Assembly: GCF_905196875.1 (NCBI RefSeq)
Contig: NZ_CAJJWO010000045.1
Location: 1 to 42,553, forward strand
Direction: 5' to 3'
DNA from: an uncultured Parabacteroides sp.
GTDB taxonomy: Bacteria; Bacteroidota; Bacteroidia; Bacteroidales; Tannerellaceae
DNA: 42,553 nucleotides
Below are positions 32,177 to 42,200 of the stretch, piece by piece (position 1 is the stretch's first letter; each line of letters begins with the position of its first letter). The translations under genes were made by a program, and so were the position numbers. Below the pieces are notes generated by a model. The model ran no database searches. It saw only the letters and a list, made by a program, of their open reading frames with translations, and was not told the origin of the DNA.

Positions 32177-35100
32177 TTAGAATCCAACATTAATAGTAAA
32201 TGTGTAATTAGCAGTCAGACCGTTGAAAGAACGGATACGGAACTCGGAAGCAGATGTACCGCGGACAGATTCCGGGTTGATCTTATTCGGCATTGTATTC
32301 AGCAGATAACCCAGGTTACGTCCGGATACTGATAAATTCAAGTGCTGGGCTCCCAGTTTGTGTGCAATCTTGTTCGGCATTCTGTATGATACGGTGATTT
32401 CGCGTAAAGCAATATAATTCAATTTCTTCACCCAGTCGTCATTGACAACTCCTGTTCCCCATGCATTGTTCCAGTAATGCCATGCGGAAGCGTGTTGCGG
32501 GTCAACAAGTCCTTTATCATGTAAAGCCTGGTACGTTTCGCCGCCATCGGCTACAGTGTAAGAAGTTCCGTTCGGTAGAGGAATAGACGTTCCGCCTTCG
32601 ATCAATCCGACAGGGATCAATCCGTCATGGTAAGTCTGACCGTCCCAGATAGAGGTATAAGTCATACCACCATTTTCTGAATCACGCCATTTCAAAGAAC
32701 TTTCAGTAAAACCGTATGCCAAGCCGTAACGGTTTGCATAAGAAGCGACATAACCTCCAAAGCGCATATCGAATAAAGCACGCAGGCTCCAGTTCTTATA
32801 AGTAAGTGAAGTACTTACAGAACCCAGGAAGTCCGGAACCATTGAACCAACTACTTCGGCTTCACCGCTACGTTGGTAATACATGGCATGCATACCTCTG
32901 TCGCCACCGTAATAAGATGTTGCATTTAATATAGGTAAACCTGTCTTTTCATCGACTTTGGCTTTAGAGTCACTCATCAATACACCGTAGGATTCGCCAA
33001 CTTTAGCAACTGAACCGATACGATAGTTACCATAAGCTACACTACCTGATAGTTCAATATAATCAGCCACATTAGGATGCAATTCTACGATCTTATTGTT
33101 GTTTTTGGTGTAGGTAAAGTTCAAACCCCATTCCCAATCTTTGTTTTTGAACGGAATTGTATTCAATGCTATTTCAAGACCCTTGTTCTCGATATTACCG
33201 GCATTGATATGCTGGTTGCTGATACCTGAGATACTCGGAACGCTGATAGACATGATCTGATTCTTCGTATTTTCCTTGTAATAAGTAGCATCGATACCGA
33301 TACGGTTGTTCAGGAATCTCCAATCCAAACCTATTTCCCACGCATTCTTACGTTCCGGTTTCAAATTGGTTGAATAAGCAGTAGTCGGAAGACTCAACGC
33401 ATACACATTGGATCCACCTTGCAATTGGGCAGTCAGCAATGAATAAGCCGAGTTGATCGTATAAGAATCCGTATCATTACCTACCTGTGCCCATGAACCA
33501 CGTAATTTGGCAAAAGAGATCCAATCGGGAAGTTGATCACGGAACGTTTCGTGAGCCAGCCAGGATGCGGAAACAGACGGATAGAAATAAGAGTAGTTGC
33601 CATGAGTATCTGAATAAACCAGAGCAGAAGACCAGTCGTTACGTCCGGTTACATCCAGGAATAACTGATCTTTCCAGCTGGCACTAGCCTGGAAGGATAA
33701 TGATAACATTCTCTTTTCTCCTTCAATTGCACCACTGTAAGAAGGTGTATTGATGGAGTTTGCTATAAAATATTGGTTAGGTACAACCAGACCTCCATTC
33801 GTGTTTTCAGCCATCGTCTGTTGAATATTATTGAAATATTCACCACGGATAAAACCACCGAAGGTAAAATCGCCTACACTTTTGTTGAAAGTGAATGCGG
33901 CATTCAGGTTGGTTTGTTCCTTAGAGTATAATCCCATGCCATAATATCCACTATTAGTATTCGCATAACCGGTACCGGGTTGTTTACTTTCGTAACGTCT
34001 GTAGTAATAGTTATAGTTACCTTCAGCGCGGAATTTCATCCAATCGGTTAATTCTACATTCAGCACCAATGTCGGACGAACGGATGTTTCTTTCTGTGAA
34101 TAATCATTTTCATAAATATTCCACCAAGTATCCCTTCCCGGATTGCTACCATACTCGTCACTGTAGTCTGAGCTGGCCAATCCTCCGTGAGACCCTTTAT
34201 AACGTTTGCGGAAGTAATTCGTATCATAAGTACGTCCCCAAGTTCCGTCTACAAATAACTCACCGATATTAGGCTGGGCATTTTTAGGATTCGAGTTGGC
34301 GAAAGAAATAGATGCTTCTACTTCAACTTTGTCGGTTATCTTATGAGATGCTTTAGCCAGGAACGACGTACGGTCGAAACTGTTGTTGGGCAATGTACCG
34401 CTGGCATACTTATAAGACAGGGAGGTGTAGAAAGATGTTTTCTCGCTGCTTCCACTCACTGAAACATTGGTATTGCTGTTGAAACCCAAGTTGTATGCAT
34501 CCTTAAAGTTGTTCTCAACCGGGCTGTATGCGATGGTCGAATAATCATAGTTTTCGATATTGCGTCCGTCGAATGCCGGCCCCCAGTGACGTCCTGTTCC
34601 ACCACGAAGCGTTGGATCTCCGGCAGAGTTCAGATTGAACTGTCCGATGTTATCATACAGATAGTAGTTCCCATTTGCATCGGTTTCTCCATAACCGACA
34701 TTACCGGTGTACTGTCCGCGGCCATACTTGTTCTGTAATTTAGGTTGTTTGAACATGTGATCGATACCGAAAGTCTGCGAAACATTCACACCGATACCTT
34801 GTTTACCCTTACCTGATTTAGTAGTGATAACGACTGCACCATTCAAACCGCGTGAACCGTAAAGAGCAGTAGCTGCCGCACCTTTCAGTACAGACACCGT
34901 TTCAAAATCATCCGGGTTCAGGTTCTTCAACTCGTTACCGTAGTCGTAGTTGTGGGCTGTCCAGTCTGCATCACCATCTCTGATGGCATTGTCCAGGATA
35001 ACGCCATCCACTACATAGATAGGCTGGTTGTTTTTACCCAGTGTAGAAGCACCACGGATCTGGATCTTGGTAGCACCGAACATACCACCGTCGGAACCTG

Positions 35101-35602
35101 CAATTTCAACCCCTGCCACTTTACCTTGTAAAGCAGAAACCGGGTTGATCGCGTTGTTCAGCAGTTCTTCACCTTTTAATTCGGTAACTGCATATCCCAA
35201 TGCTTTCGTTTCGCGTTTCATACCTAAAGCGGTAACAACCACTTCGTCAAGAGCTTGTGAATCTTCCTTTAACTTTATGTTAAGAGAAGATTGACCGGTA
35301 TACCTGATCTCCTGTGTGGCATACCCGATAAATGAAACTTGGATGGTTGTTCCGTTTTGCACACCTTCCAAAGTAAAATTACCTTCCATGTCGGTAATTG
35401 TACCATTTGTGGTTCCTTTCACTACGATAGAGGCTCCGGCAACGGGACCGAAGTCATCCTCTACTACCCCGGTAAGTCTCCCGCTTTGCTGGGAAATCCC
35501 GGTACTTTGCTTACTTGGCGTCAGATCTGCGTACACGTTTCCGGAGAAACTAAGTGCTCCTGCGATCAGAACTAAGCTAACAGGCTTTAAGTTTTTCAAC
35601 AT
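32177..35602 (-). CDS. SusC-like TonB-dependent outer-membrane transporter, pair 2 (1141 aa)
   Basis: It has the same order as other SusC proteins: signal peptide (ending about VYA-D, residue 26), carboxypeptidase-regulatory-like domain (LTGVVEDDFGPVAGASIVVK, from about 44), TonB-box-like DEVVVTA, plug (LQGKVAGVEIAGSDGG, IYVVDGVILDNAIRDG, LKGAAATALYGSRGLNGAVVITTKSGKGKQG) and beta-barrel ending ANYTFTINVGF. The first about 130 residues are very close to the other two SusC proteins, while plug and barrel differ much more. No STN domain. Its leader carries the conserved hairpin and a clear -7 box. Substrate unknown. Confidence 0.96.
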   Translation of the reverse strand: MLKNLKPVSLVLIAGALSFSGNVYADLTPSKQSTGISQQSGRLTGVVEDDFGPVAGASIVVKGTTNGTITDMEGNFTLEGVQNGTTIQVSFIGYATQEIRYTGQSSLNIKLKEDSQALDEVVVTALGMKRETKALGYAVTELKGEELLNNAINPVSALQGKVAGVEIAGSDGGMFGATKIQIRGASTLGKNNQPIYVVDGVILDNAIRDGDADWTAHNYDYGNELKNLNPDDFETVSVLKGAAATALYGSRGLNGAVVITTKSGKGKQGIGVNVSQTFGIDHMFKQPKLQNKYGRGQYTGNVGYGETDANGNYYLYDNIGQFNLNSAGDPTLRGGTGRHWGPAFDGRNIENYDYSTIAYSPVENNFKDAYNLGFNSNTNVSVSGSSEKTSFYTSLSYKYASGTLPNNSFDRTSFLAKASHKITDKVEVEASISFANSNPKNAQPNIGELFVDGTWGRTYDTNYFRKRYKGSHGGLASSDYSDEYGSNPGRDTWWNIYENDYSQKETSVRPTLVLNVELTDWMKFRAEGNYNYYYRRYESKQPGTGYANTNSGYYGMGLYSKEQTNLNAAFTFNKSVGDFTFGGFIRGEYFNNIQQTMAENTNGGLVVPNQYFIANSINTPSYSGAIEGEKRMLSLSFQASASWKDQLFLDVTGRNDWSSALVYSDTHGNYSYFYPSVSASWLAHETFRDQLPDWISFAKLRGSWAQVGNDTDSYTINSAYSLLTAQLQGGSNVYALSLPTTAYSTNLKPERKNAWEIGLDWRFLNNRIGIDATYYKENTKNQIMSISVPSISGISNQHINAGNIENKGLEIALNTIPFKNKDWEWGLNFTYTKNNNKIVELHPNVADYIELSGSVAYGNYRIGSVAKVGESYGVLMSDSKAKVDEKTGLPILNATSYYGGDRGMHAMYYQRSGEAEVVGSMVPDFLGSVSTSLTYKNWSLRALFDMRFGGYVASYANRYGLAYGFTESSLKWRDSENGGMTYTSIWDGQTYHDGLIPVGLIEGGTSIPLPNGTSYTVADGGETYQALHDKGLVDPQHASAWHYWNNAWGTGVVNDDWVKKLNYIALREITVSYRMPNKIAHKLGAQHLNLSVSGRNLGYLLNTMPNKINPESVRGTSASEFRIRSFNGLTANYTFTINVGF

Positions 35603-35624
35603 AATTGATAGTTTTTAGATTACC

Positions 35625-35653
35625 GAAGTGTTATTTTGGCGAATAAGCACTTC
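35625..35653 (-). promoter_or_regulatory. Leader hairpin of susC pair 2, loop TTGGCG
   Basis: GAAGTG-TTATT (35625-35635) pairs with AATAA-G-CACTTC (35642-35653): eleven pairs with one bulged G, and the six-base loop TTGGCG. It starts 22 nt before the start codon. In the mRNA the loop reads CGCCAA. Confidence 0.75.
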
Positions 35654-35729
35654 TTTGTTTAAAATGATATATAATGTATAAGTCTTGTATTTTAACGTCT
35701 GTGTGAAAATGTGTTTTGTTGCTCCCGTA

Positions 35730-35742
35730 GTTCTAAAAGAAC
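35730..35742 (-). promoter_or_regulatory. Palindrome GTTCT-AAA-AGAAC at the 5' end of the susC pair 2 leader
   Basis: This 13-bp perfect palindrome lies 5 bp downstream of the -7 box, so the transcript would begin with this small hairpin. A close match stands at 42539-42553, at almost the same distance (about 130 bp) from the pair 3 start codon. Confidence 0.5.
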
Positions 35743-35747
35743 CATTT

Positions 35748-35755
35748 CAAATTTA
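35748..35755 (-). promoter_or_regulatory. -7 promoter box for susCD pair 2
   Basis: The minus strand reads TAAATTTG, a perfect TAnnTTTG match, giving a leader of about 140 nt before the susC start codon. Confidence 0.55.
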
Positions 35756-36430
35756 ACATCATATATTGCTGATAATCAATTATACCACACTGAAATGATA
35801 CATATATTAACATTTAAGCAAGGAAGAAAAGAACCCTTTTTCTATCGTTTTGGGGACTAGGTTATTAGTAAATATTAATTAATATGATTATTGTGATTTT
35901 TAGGATGGAAGAATTCATCTCTATTATGTAAATTTAAGCAAACTCAACATCACTCGTTTTTATTGTCGTTACAAACAACTGTATAACAAAAGCATACAGG
36001 CAACAATACGGTATCAAAACTACATCACTCCCTTTGTTTTACAAAATACATGTTGCATGATAGCAATTACCGGTTTTAGCCTGTTTTTGATTACACTATT
36101 TTCAGGTAATCTCGGACCGGATAAAACCATCTACCGGCTACCTGCTTTTTATCTTGTCGCGATGTAAACCAATACCCTTCGCTATTGTATAATGCGACTG
36201 TTGCCTGAACATATAATCGTTTACGATTCACCTTCATATTATAGTCGATATTATTGTAGTAATTCTATGCCTATGAAACGTTAGCTTCCTGTCCAGAATC
36301 TTCTGATATTATTGTCTATATCGGAGTACTGATTTGATACAACCGGAAGTCAATCTTTATCAGGAGGATAATAATTAATTCTTCTATTGAAAACATAGAT
36401 GGAATCTATTGTGTTTCTACCAGTTTTTTA
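35756..36430. other. Long A/T-rich intergenic region without an intact gene
   Basis: About 675 bp between the pair 2 promoter and the HU-like gene promoter. No intact gene is seen. The only coding-like stretch is the minus-strand remnant at 36091-36264. The rest is A/T-rich and may have arisen by gene loss. Confidence 0.5.
36091..36264 (-). pseudogene. Possible C-terminal gene remnant
   Basis: A minus-strand frame of 57 codons reads as credible protein, rich in aromatic residues: NYYNNIDYNMKVNRKRLYVQ, ATVALYNSEGYWFTSRQDKK, then QVAGRWFYPVRDYLKIV and a stop. An internal ATG would give only 48 codons. It is closed upstream by a stop. Family not recognised. It may be the tail of a lost surface protein gene; a chance frame is the alternative. 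Confidence 0.35.
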
Positions 36431-36438
36431 TATCTTTG
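36431..36438 (+). promoter_or_regulatory. -7 promoter box for the HU-like gene
   Basis: TATCTTTG matches TAnnTTTG exactly. Transcription would start about 36445, leaving a long leader of about 155 nt that contains the repeats at 36460-36537. Confidence 0.5.
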
Positions 36439-36459
36439 GTCCTATCTCTTTAATCTTTC

Positions 36460-36537
36460 GACCAAGATCGAAGATGTTGTTGACCTGGGTCGAATTGAAA
36501 TTTCCCCTTGGTCAACTATGTGGTTTCCCAGGGTCAA
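36460..36537 (+). promoter_or_regulatory. Interleaved inverted repeats in the HU-like gene leader
   Basis: GACCAAG (36460-36466) pairs with CTTGGTC (36507-36513). TTGACC-TGGG (36480-36489) pairs with CCCA-G-GGTCAA (36527-36537). The order is left1, left2, right1, right2, the topology of a pseudoknot if this is RNA. The same GACC/GGTC core in four copies could instead be sites for a DNA-binding protein, possibly the encoded one. Confidence 0.55.
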
Positions 36538-36601
36538 ATACTTAATATGTCCTTTCTTTTGCTTTAAAAGCATATAGGGAGGACAATAAAAACACACTGG
36601 T

Positions 36602-37249
36602 ATGACAGCAATTTACAAAATGGAGAAAAATCCGCCGAAAAAGGGTTCGAGTAAAAAAGTGGTATTACATCCCCGTATCATTCCCTGGAGTACACTAAAT
36701 ACTGAAGCATTGATAAGTGAGGGCTCTAAACGTTCCACTTATACAGGTGGCGATTTAAAAGGGGCTGTTCGCCTGATTGCAGATATGTTGGCGGAAAAGC
36801 TGAACGATGGTTACAATGTCTATCTGGATGGGATCGGCTATTTCAGTGTGTCGCTGCATTCGCGTCCGGTGGAAGATAAAAAGGAGTTACGAAGTGAGTC
36901 CGTCCATTTCAAGAACGTCAACTTCCGTTGTTGTGCCCAACTAAAGAAGAGATTGAAAAATATACCTCTGGAACGTTATAAAGAGCCTAAAAAAAATGAT
37001 TTTTCACAGGAGGAGAAAGAGAGACGTTTGTTATGGTATCTGGGACATCATGCCTATATTACTACGGTAGGGTATCAGGGGTTGAATGGTTGTACGCAGT
37101 ATATGGCTCGTAAAGAGTTGAAACAATTTGTGACAGACGGCCTTTTGATAGAGGACGGGACGAAGAGGATGTGTATTTATTCAAAGCGGCAGGAGTTGGT
37201 GGAATTATCGGATAACTTTGTGGGCAATTCGAATGCAGGGAAGGTATGA
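36602..37249 (+). CDS. HU-like (HU-HIG type) DNA-binding protein with winged-helix-like C-terminal extension
   Basis: The first about 120 residues match the Bacteroidetes HU-related family: YKMEKNPPKKGSSKKVVLHPR at the start, STYTGGDLKGAVRLIADMLAEKLNDGYNVYLDGIGYFSVSL (45-85), and VNFRCCAQLKKRLKNI (106-121). Family members are usually about 120-170 residues; here the chain is 215. Residues about 134-196 (FSQEEKERRLLWYL..YQGLNGCTQYMARKELKQFVTDGLLIEDGTKRMCIYSKR) resemble a winged helix: a recognition helix followed by a two-strand wing. Such proteins bind DNA and may act as local regulators. It sits between SusCD pairs 2 and 3, convergent with pair 3, with a long structured leader. The start at 36602 fits the family N-terminus. 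Confidence 0.8.
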   Translation: MTAIYKMEKNPPKKGSSKKVVLHPRIIPWSTLNTEALISEGSKRSTYTGGDLKGAVRLIADMLAEKLNDGYNVYLDGIGYFSVSLHSRPVEDKKELRSESVHFKNVNFRCCAQLKKRLKNIPLERYKEPKKNDFSQEEKERRLLWYLGHHAYITTVGYQGLNGCTQYMARKELKQFVTDGLLIEDGTKRMCIYSKRQELVELSDNFVGNSNAGKV

Positions 37250-37295
37250 TAAAATAAAAAGATGCAAGCAAGTGGCATGCATCTTTTTATTTTAT
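37249..37295. terminator. Bidirectional terminator between HU-like gene and susD pair 3
   Basis: AAAATAAAAAGATGCA (37251-37266) and TGCATCTTTTTATTTT (37278-37293) are exact inverse copies, extendable to 18 bp, with an 11-nt loop. The two genes converge on it, and each strand has a T-rich arm. Confidence 0.85.
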
Positions 37296-37304
37296 AGGAT
37301 ATGA

Positions 37305-39224
37305 TCAATGTTTAGCCCACCATAACGGTGTAAATACATCATCTTCTCCATTCAGCATTTCTACTGCTTGTTTATAACCTTCGGGGCTGCTGTTTGCCAA
37401 ACTGGAAGGGAATTTCAGGCGTTGCGGAAAGAATTTGATTGTCTGATCCATATAATTGGTCTTTGTCAGAGTCGGCATATAAATCAATGGTTGTTCAACT
37501 GCCGGTGTTTCAAAGAACGGAAGTCCCAAGCGGCGATGATCGCTCCAGGATTCCATCGGCAACCAAGGCATATTAGCGATAAACTTCTGGGTGATAATCT
37601 TAGTAAGTTTATCATTCAGAGCTTTGCCATATAAAGTTTGAGATGCTACCGGATATTTATAGGTATATGTGCCTTCGGCTTTTGTATAACCGTCAATCAT
37701 TTTCATGATCTTTGTCGGAGCCGGTTCAGTAGTATGATCCCAAGCCACTGAAGTTCCTACATTGTTATATTCCGTTGATATCAGATAATCTTCTACAAAT
37801 TTGGAAACCCCGTTATATTCAAAGCTCGCACGGACACCAGCTTCATAAGCCTCCTTGCCTCCCATAGAAGCAGCCCAGCCTCTTACGGAAGCTTCTGCAA
37901 TCAGCAGATAAGACTCCCATGCGCCGAAGAAAATACGAGAACTATTGCTGTCTCTGTACTTCAATACCAGACGCGGATTTGTCCCGTTGAATGTATAAAC
38001 CTGATTCAATGCCCCTTTATCTCCATGTGAGCCGATGGCTGGTGCATTCCATGTGAAAGTAGCATCGATCTCTTCCAAAACAGTTTCCTTGTCCTCTTTC
38101 AACAGGTTGCGTTTTACGGTTTTAGCCGTGTTATCCCATGAAGGATAGTTACAGAAATTATCATTATCTACATCACCCGGAAGATAGAATAACGCATAAG
38201 CACGCGGATCTATCATATTGCGTAAGCCGTCGAACCAGAAGCCCGCTCCGGGTTCGTTGGTATATAATGAATAATGCTTTTCATAACGTTGTCCCATATA
38301 ATCAGCCGGTTTGATATATGGCTGGTATTTGGGGTCTGTCAGTTGGTCGGCTGTTTTGATACCTCCCAAGCCGATCAGCAAGTTATTCAAGGTAGCGGAT
38401 AGCTGCTGCGAATTCCACTCACGTGACATAACACCGGTTAAGTCGTCCCATCCTGGTCTTTCTGCTACAGTAAAGTTCTCGCTATTGCTGGCGATATAAC
38501 TACCTTTTACTGCATCTTCAAACTCAGACTGTGCTTTAGATGGATCAACTTCAGATAAACGCATGGCCAAACGCATACGCATAGAGTTTCCGAACTTCAC
38601 CCATTTGCTGAGATCAAAATTGTAAGCACGATCGTATTTCTTTTCGCCGTCATCGGGAGTTACGCTAACATCCAAGCTGTTTACTGCCTCTTTCAGTTCA
38701 TCTAACATAAAATAATAGATATCCTTGGTACTGTTGAACTCTGGGTTTATTCCCTGGAAAGCGTCTTTAGGAAGTGCACCGAAATTATCGATAAACTCGC
38801 TCATCAGGTAAGCGCGCCAGATACGGGCAACTTGTTTCATATTAGGAATCATAGCCGCATCATGCCCGCTCAGACCTTTCCCGATTTTATCATCTGCCAA
38901 TGTAATAGCCAGAGTGGCCGATTTCTGCCAGTCCGCCGATTTATTATAGTAGGCGGAAATCCAGTCATCGTTGTAAGAACCAACAGCTAAGCCCGAAGTG
39001 AAATGTTGGCGTCCGGCTGTTTTCCAGTTCAAAACGAAAGCACGTTCTGCTACATCCGGATTCATCTGAGCGCCCGTGATAGAACTGTTTATAGCGTATT
39101 CGACACGTGCCTGATCAATCGTTGTTGCTGTAGGGTCGGTATTCACCTCTTCAAAGTCCGAGCATGCGGTAAATAGCAAAGACCCTATACCTAGTGTATA
39201 AATGAATTTATTTATATTTTTCAT
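37305..39224 (-). CDS. SusD-like outer-membrane lipoprotein, pair 3 (639 aa)
   Basis: The lipoprotein signal ends at Cys21 (SLLFTAC), followed by SDFEEVNTDPTATT, close to the pair 1 start. Shared segments with the pair 1 SusD include SITGAQMNPDVAERAF, WDDLTGVMSREWNSQ, GYKQAVEMLNGEDD, ESWSDHRRLGLPFFE and the ending FTPLWWAKH. Length is the same (639 aa). The two pairs thus stem from a duplication of a whole susCD unit with later divergence, probably for related ligands. The start is 21 bp after the susC stop. A strong bidirectional terminator follows. Confidence 0.93.
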   Translation of the reverse strand: MKNINKFIYTLGIGSLLFTACSDFEEVNTDPTATTIDQARVEYAINSSITGAQMNPDVAERAFVLNWKTAGRQHFTSGLAVGSYNDDWISAYYNKSADWQKSATLAITLADDKIGKGLSGHDAAMIPNMKQVARIWRAYLMSEFIDNFGALPKDAFQGINPEFNSTKDIYYFMLDELKEAVNSLDVSVTPDDGEKKYDRAYNFDLSKWVKFGNSMRMRLAMRLSEVDPSKAQSEFEDAVKGSYIASNSENFTVAERPGWDDLTGVMSREWNSQQLSATLNNLLIGLGGIKTADQLTDPKYQPYIKPADYMGQRYEKHYSLYTNEPGAGFWFDGLRNMIDPRAYALFYLPGDVDNDNFCNYPSWDNTAKTVKRNLLKEDKETVLEEIDATFTWNAPAIGSHGDKGALNQVYTFNGTNPRLVLKYRDSNSSRIFFGAWESYLLIAEASVRGWAASMGGKEAYEAGVRASFEYNGVSKFVEDYLISTEYNNVGTSVAWDHTTEPAPTKIMKMIDGYTKAEGTYTYKYPVASQTLYGKALNDKLTKIITQKFIANMPWLPMESWSDHRRLGLPFFETPAVEQPLIYMPTLTKTNYMDQTIKFFPQRLKFPSSLANSSPEGYKQAVEMLNGEDDVFTPLWWAKH

Positions 39225-39245
39225 ATTGCTTATTCTTTTGTGTAA

Positions 39246-42200
39246 TTAGAAACCAAGTGTTACGTTAAACAAATAGCTACGCGATGTAGGAGAACCTCCA
39301 TTCTCGAAACCGGTTGCATTTGTACTTGTTGCATATACTGATTCTGGATCTACTCCGTTTAAATGGCTCTTAATCATCCATACGTTGTTACAGGAAACAC
39401 CTAATTTAATTTGTTGGAACGGGGTCTTTGACAACATTTGCTTATTAAAAGCATAGTTTAATGAGAGATTACGCAAACGGATATTAGTTGCACTGTAAAT
39501 ATTTGCTTCACCAATACCCAGGTTACCGGTAGAACCAGTGACAGCTTCCCAATACTGTTGGGTGGTAATTGATGAACCGTTCGGCTGATAAGCCCCATTA
39601 TCATCAACAAAGACTGCGTCTAATGTCATATCCGGTCGTTCGCCGTTAACGACAGTTGCAGCTGCAGTACCGGAAGCCTGCATTGCACGGTTTGTTCCTG
39701 AGAAAATTTCACCACCGAAGCGACTATCAATCAAGAAACTGAGTGACCATCCTTTATAAGCAAAGGTAGAAGTGATACCTAGCAGTGCATCCGGTTGCTG
39801 ATCTCCAATTTTTACCTTTTCCGTATTACCGGTAGGCAGACCGTCCTTTGTAACAATCATTTTACCATAATAAGGAGAACTCTCATCTGTCACTCGTTTA
39901 AACTGGGTTCCCCAGATTTCACCATAGTTACCACCGGCTGTTGCATAAATCTGTACATTATCGTAACCTCCTAAAGAATACAGAGAGATGTCCGGAGTCA
40001 GTTCAATGATCTTATTACTGTTTTTCGAGAAGTTCACCATCAAATCCCACGTGAAACCGCCTGCTGTTTCAATTGGACGGGCGTTCAGCATTAATTCTAT
40101 ACCTGTATTCTGAATATCACCGGCATTGATCTTTTTATTAGAGTAACCAGACAACGGATCCATAGGTAAATTCAATAACTGACGACGTGCATTAGACTTA
40201 TACCATGCCAGATCCAAGCCTAAGCGGTTGTTGAAGAATTTTACTTCCAGACCGGCCTCCCATGAAGAAATAAGTTCGGAACGAACATTTTCATCATACA
40301 AAGTGCCTTTTGTGTTGACCGTAGTGTTTCCTTCCGGATCACTACCGATAGAATAAGTATTATACAGTTGATAAGCGTCCATGTCATTACCTACCTGTGC
40401 AAATGAAACACGTGCCTTGGCGAATGTAAACCACTCCGGCAATGGCTTGTCCATTTTGTTCATCATATCTGATACTACCCAGGCGGCTGATACAGACGGA
40501 TAAAAGAATGAACGGTTTTTCTTGCTCAGTGAAGAAGACCAGTCGTTACGGAATGTTGCATCTAAGAATAGAAAACCATCATAGTTGGCCTGTACTGTAC
40601 CATAAAAAGAGTTGATCTTTTTTCGGTTGAATTCTTCAGATCCATTAATTTTATTTTTTGCATTTCCTAAAGTAAATAAATCAGGAACATTCAGTTCATC
40701 CGGAGATGCTGTTACTTTCTTTTTCTGTCGCATCATCAAGTTTCCACCGAAAGTCGCCGATCCTCCCCATTTGCCAAACAAGTTATCTTTTTGGGCGGAT
40801 ATCAGGAAGCTATAATTGTTTTCGTAAAAACGATCTTGTCCGATACTGTAACGTCCACTGTTTGTTAAAGAACTTCCTGCGTATGTTTTAGATACGAAAT
40901 CCGTAAAATACATATCACTACCAGCTTTAACTTCTGCGTTCAACCAGTCGGTAAAGCGATATTTTAAAGAACCGAACATCAGGAAACGGTCGCGAACATC
41001 CTGATTATAAACATAACGCGAAGACCAGTATGGGTTGATTTGCTGGCCGCCGCCGTACCAGATCATCTTACCGTTTTCATCTCTCGCGGCAGAGAAATCA
41101 CGAATATCCATTGAGCGTGGTAACTGGTAAATAGTATTAAATACGTTTGAAGAGTTATCCCCAGAGATTGGACGATTTTCTGCATTTGAATTGATATATT
41201 GAATCTTAGCATCCAATATCCAGCGTTCGTCTTTACCGAATTTCGATAATGCACGCATTGTTAAGTTTGTGCGGGCCAAAGAAGCTCCCGGTATCTTACT
41301 GTTATCATCCATGCGTGTCACAGAAGTATAGACCGATGTGTTGTTATACTGCTGTGCAAATGAAATATTTTCTGTCAGATTCGTACCCGTATCAAAGTAG
41401 TTACTAACATTGTCGTATGCCTGCATATTTGCGGTAGTACCATCCCACTTCTCGTAAGACTGACCGGTTATTTTCGGTCCCCAGCTAGATGATTTCAAAG
41501 CATCATATACCCCCAGAGTACCTTGTCCGAAACTATCCTGCATCTTAGGATTCATAAAAATAGTTTCTGCGGATACGGAACCGGAAATAGTAATACCCAG
41601 TCCGTCACTCTTTTTTCCAGTTTTTGTTGTAATCAAAATAACGCCATTACCTGCACGAGAACCGTACAAAGCGGCAGCAGAGGCTCCCTTTAAGACTGAC
41701 ATGCTGGCAATGTCTTCCGGGTTGATATCCGAAAGCCCGTTACCCATATCGGCAGAAGGATTCCAGTAGTCATTATTGCTACCTCCTGTGAAGTTATCCA
41801 TAGGGATACCATCGACAACAATTAGAGGTTGGTTTAATCCGGTAACAGAGTTGCTACCACGTAATTGGATTTTGGATGAAGCTCCGGGACCATTACTTGA
41901 ACGAATAATCTGTACTCCGGATACTTTACCTGATAGTGCATTTGCCACGTTTGTTTCACGGGCGTTCACCAAATCATCTCCTTTCAATTCCTGCATTGCA
42001 TATCCCAGCGCTTTCTTCTCGCGTTTGATACCTAAAGCAGTAACAACCACTTCATCTAATTTCTGAGCATCTTCCGTAAGTTTGATTGAGAGGGTGGCTT
42101 GTCCTTCATACTTGATTTCCTGAGTAGAGTATCCAATAAAGGATATCTGAATAATATCCCCATTCTTTACACCTTCCAATGTAAAGTTACCGTCCATGTC

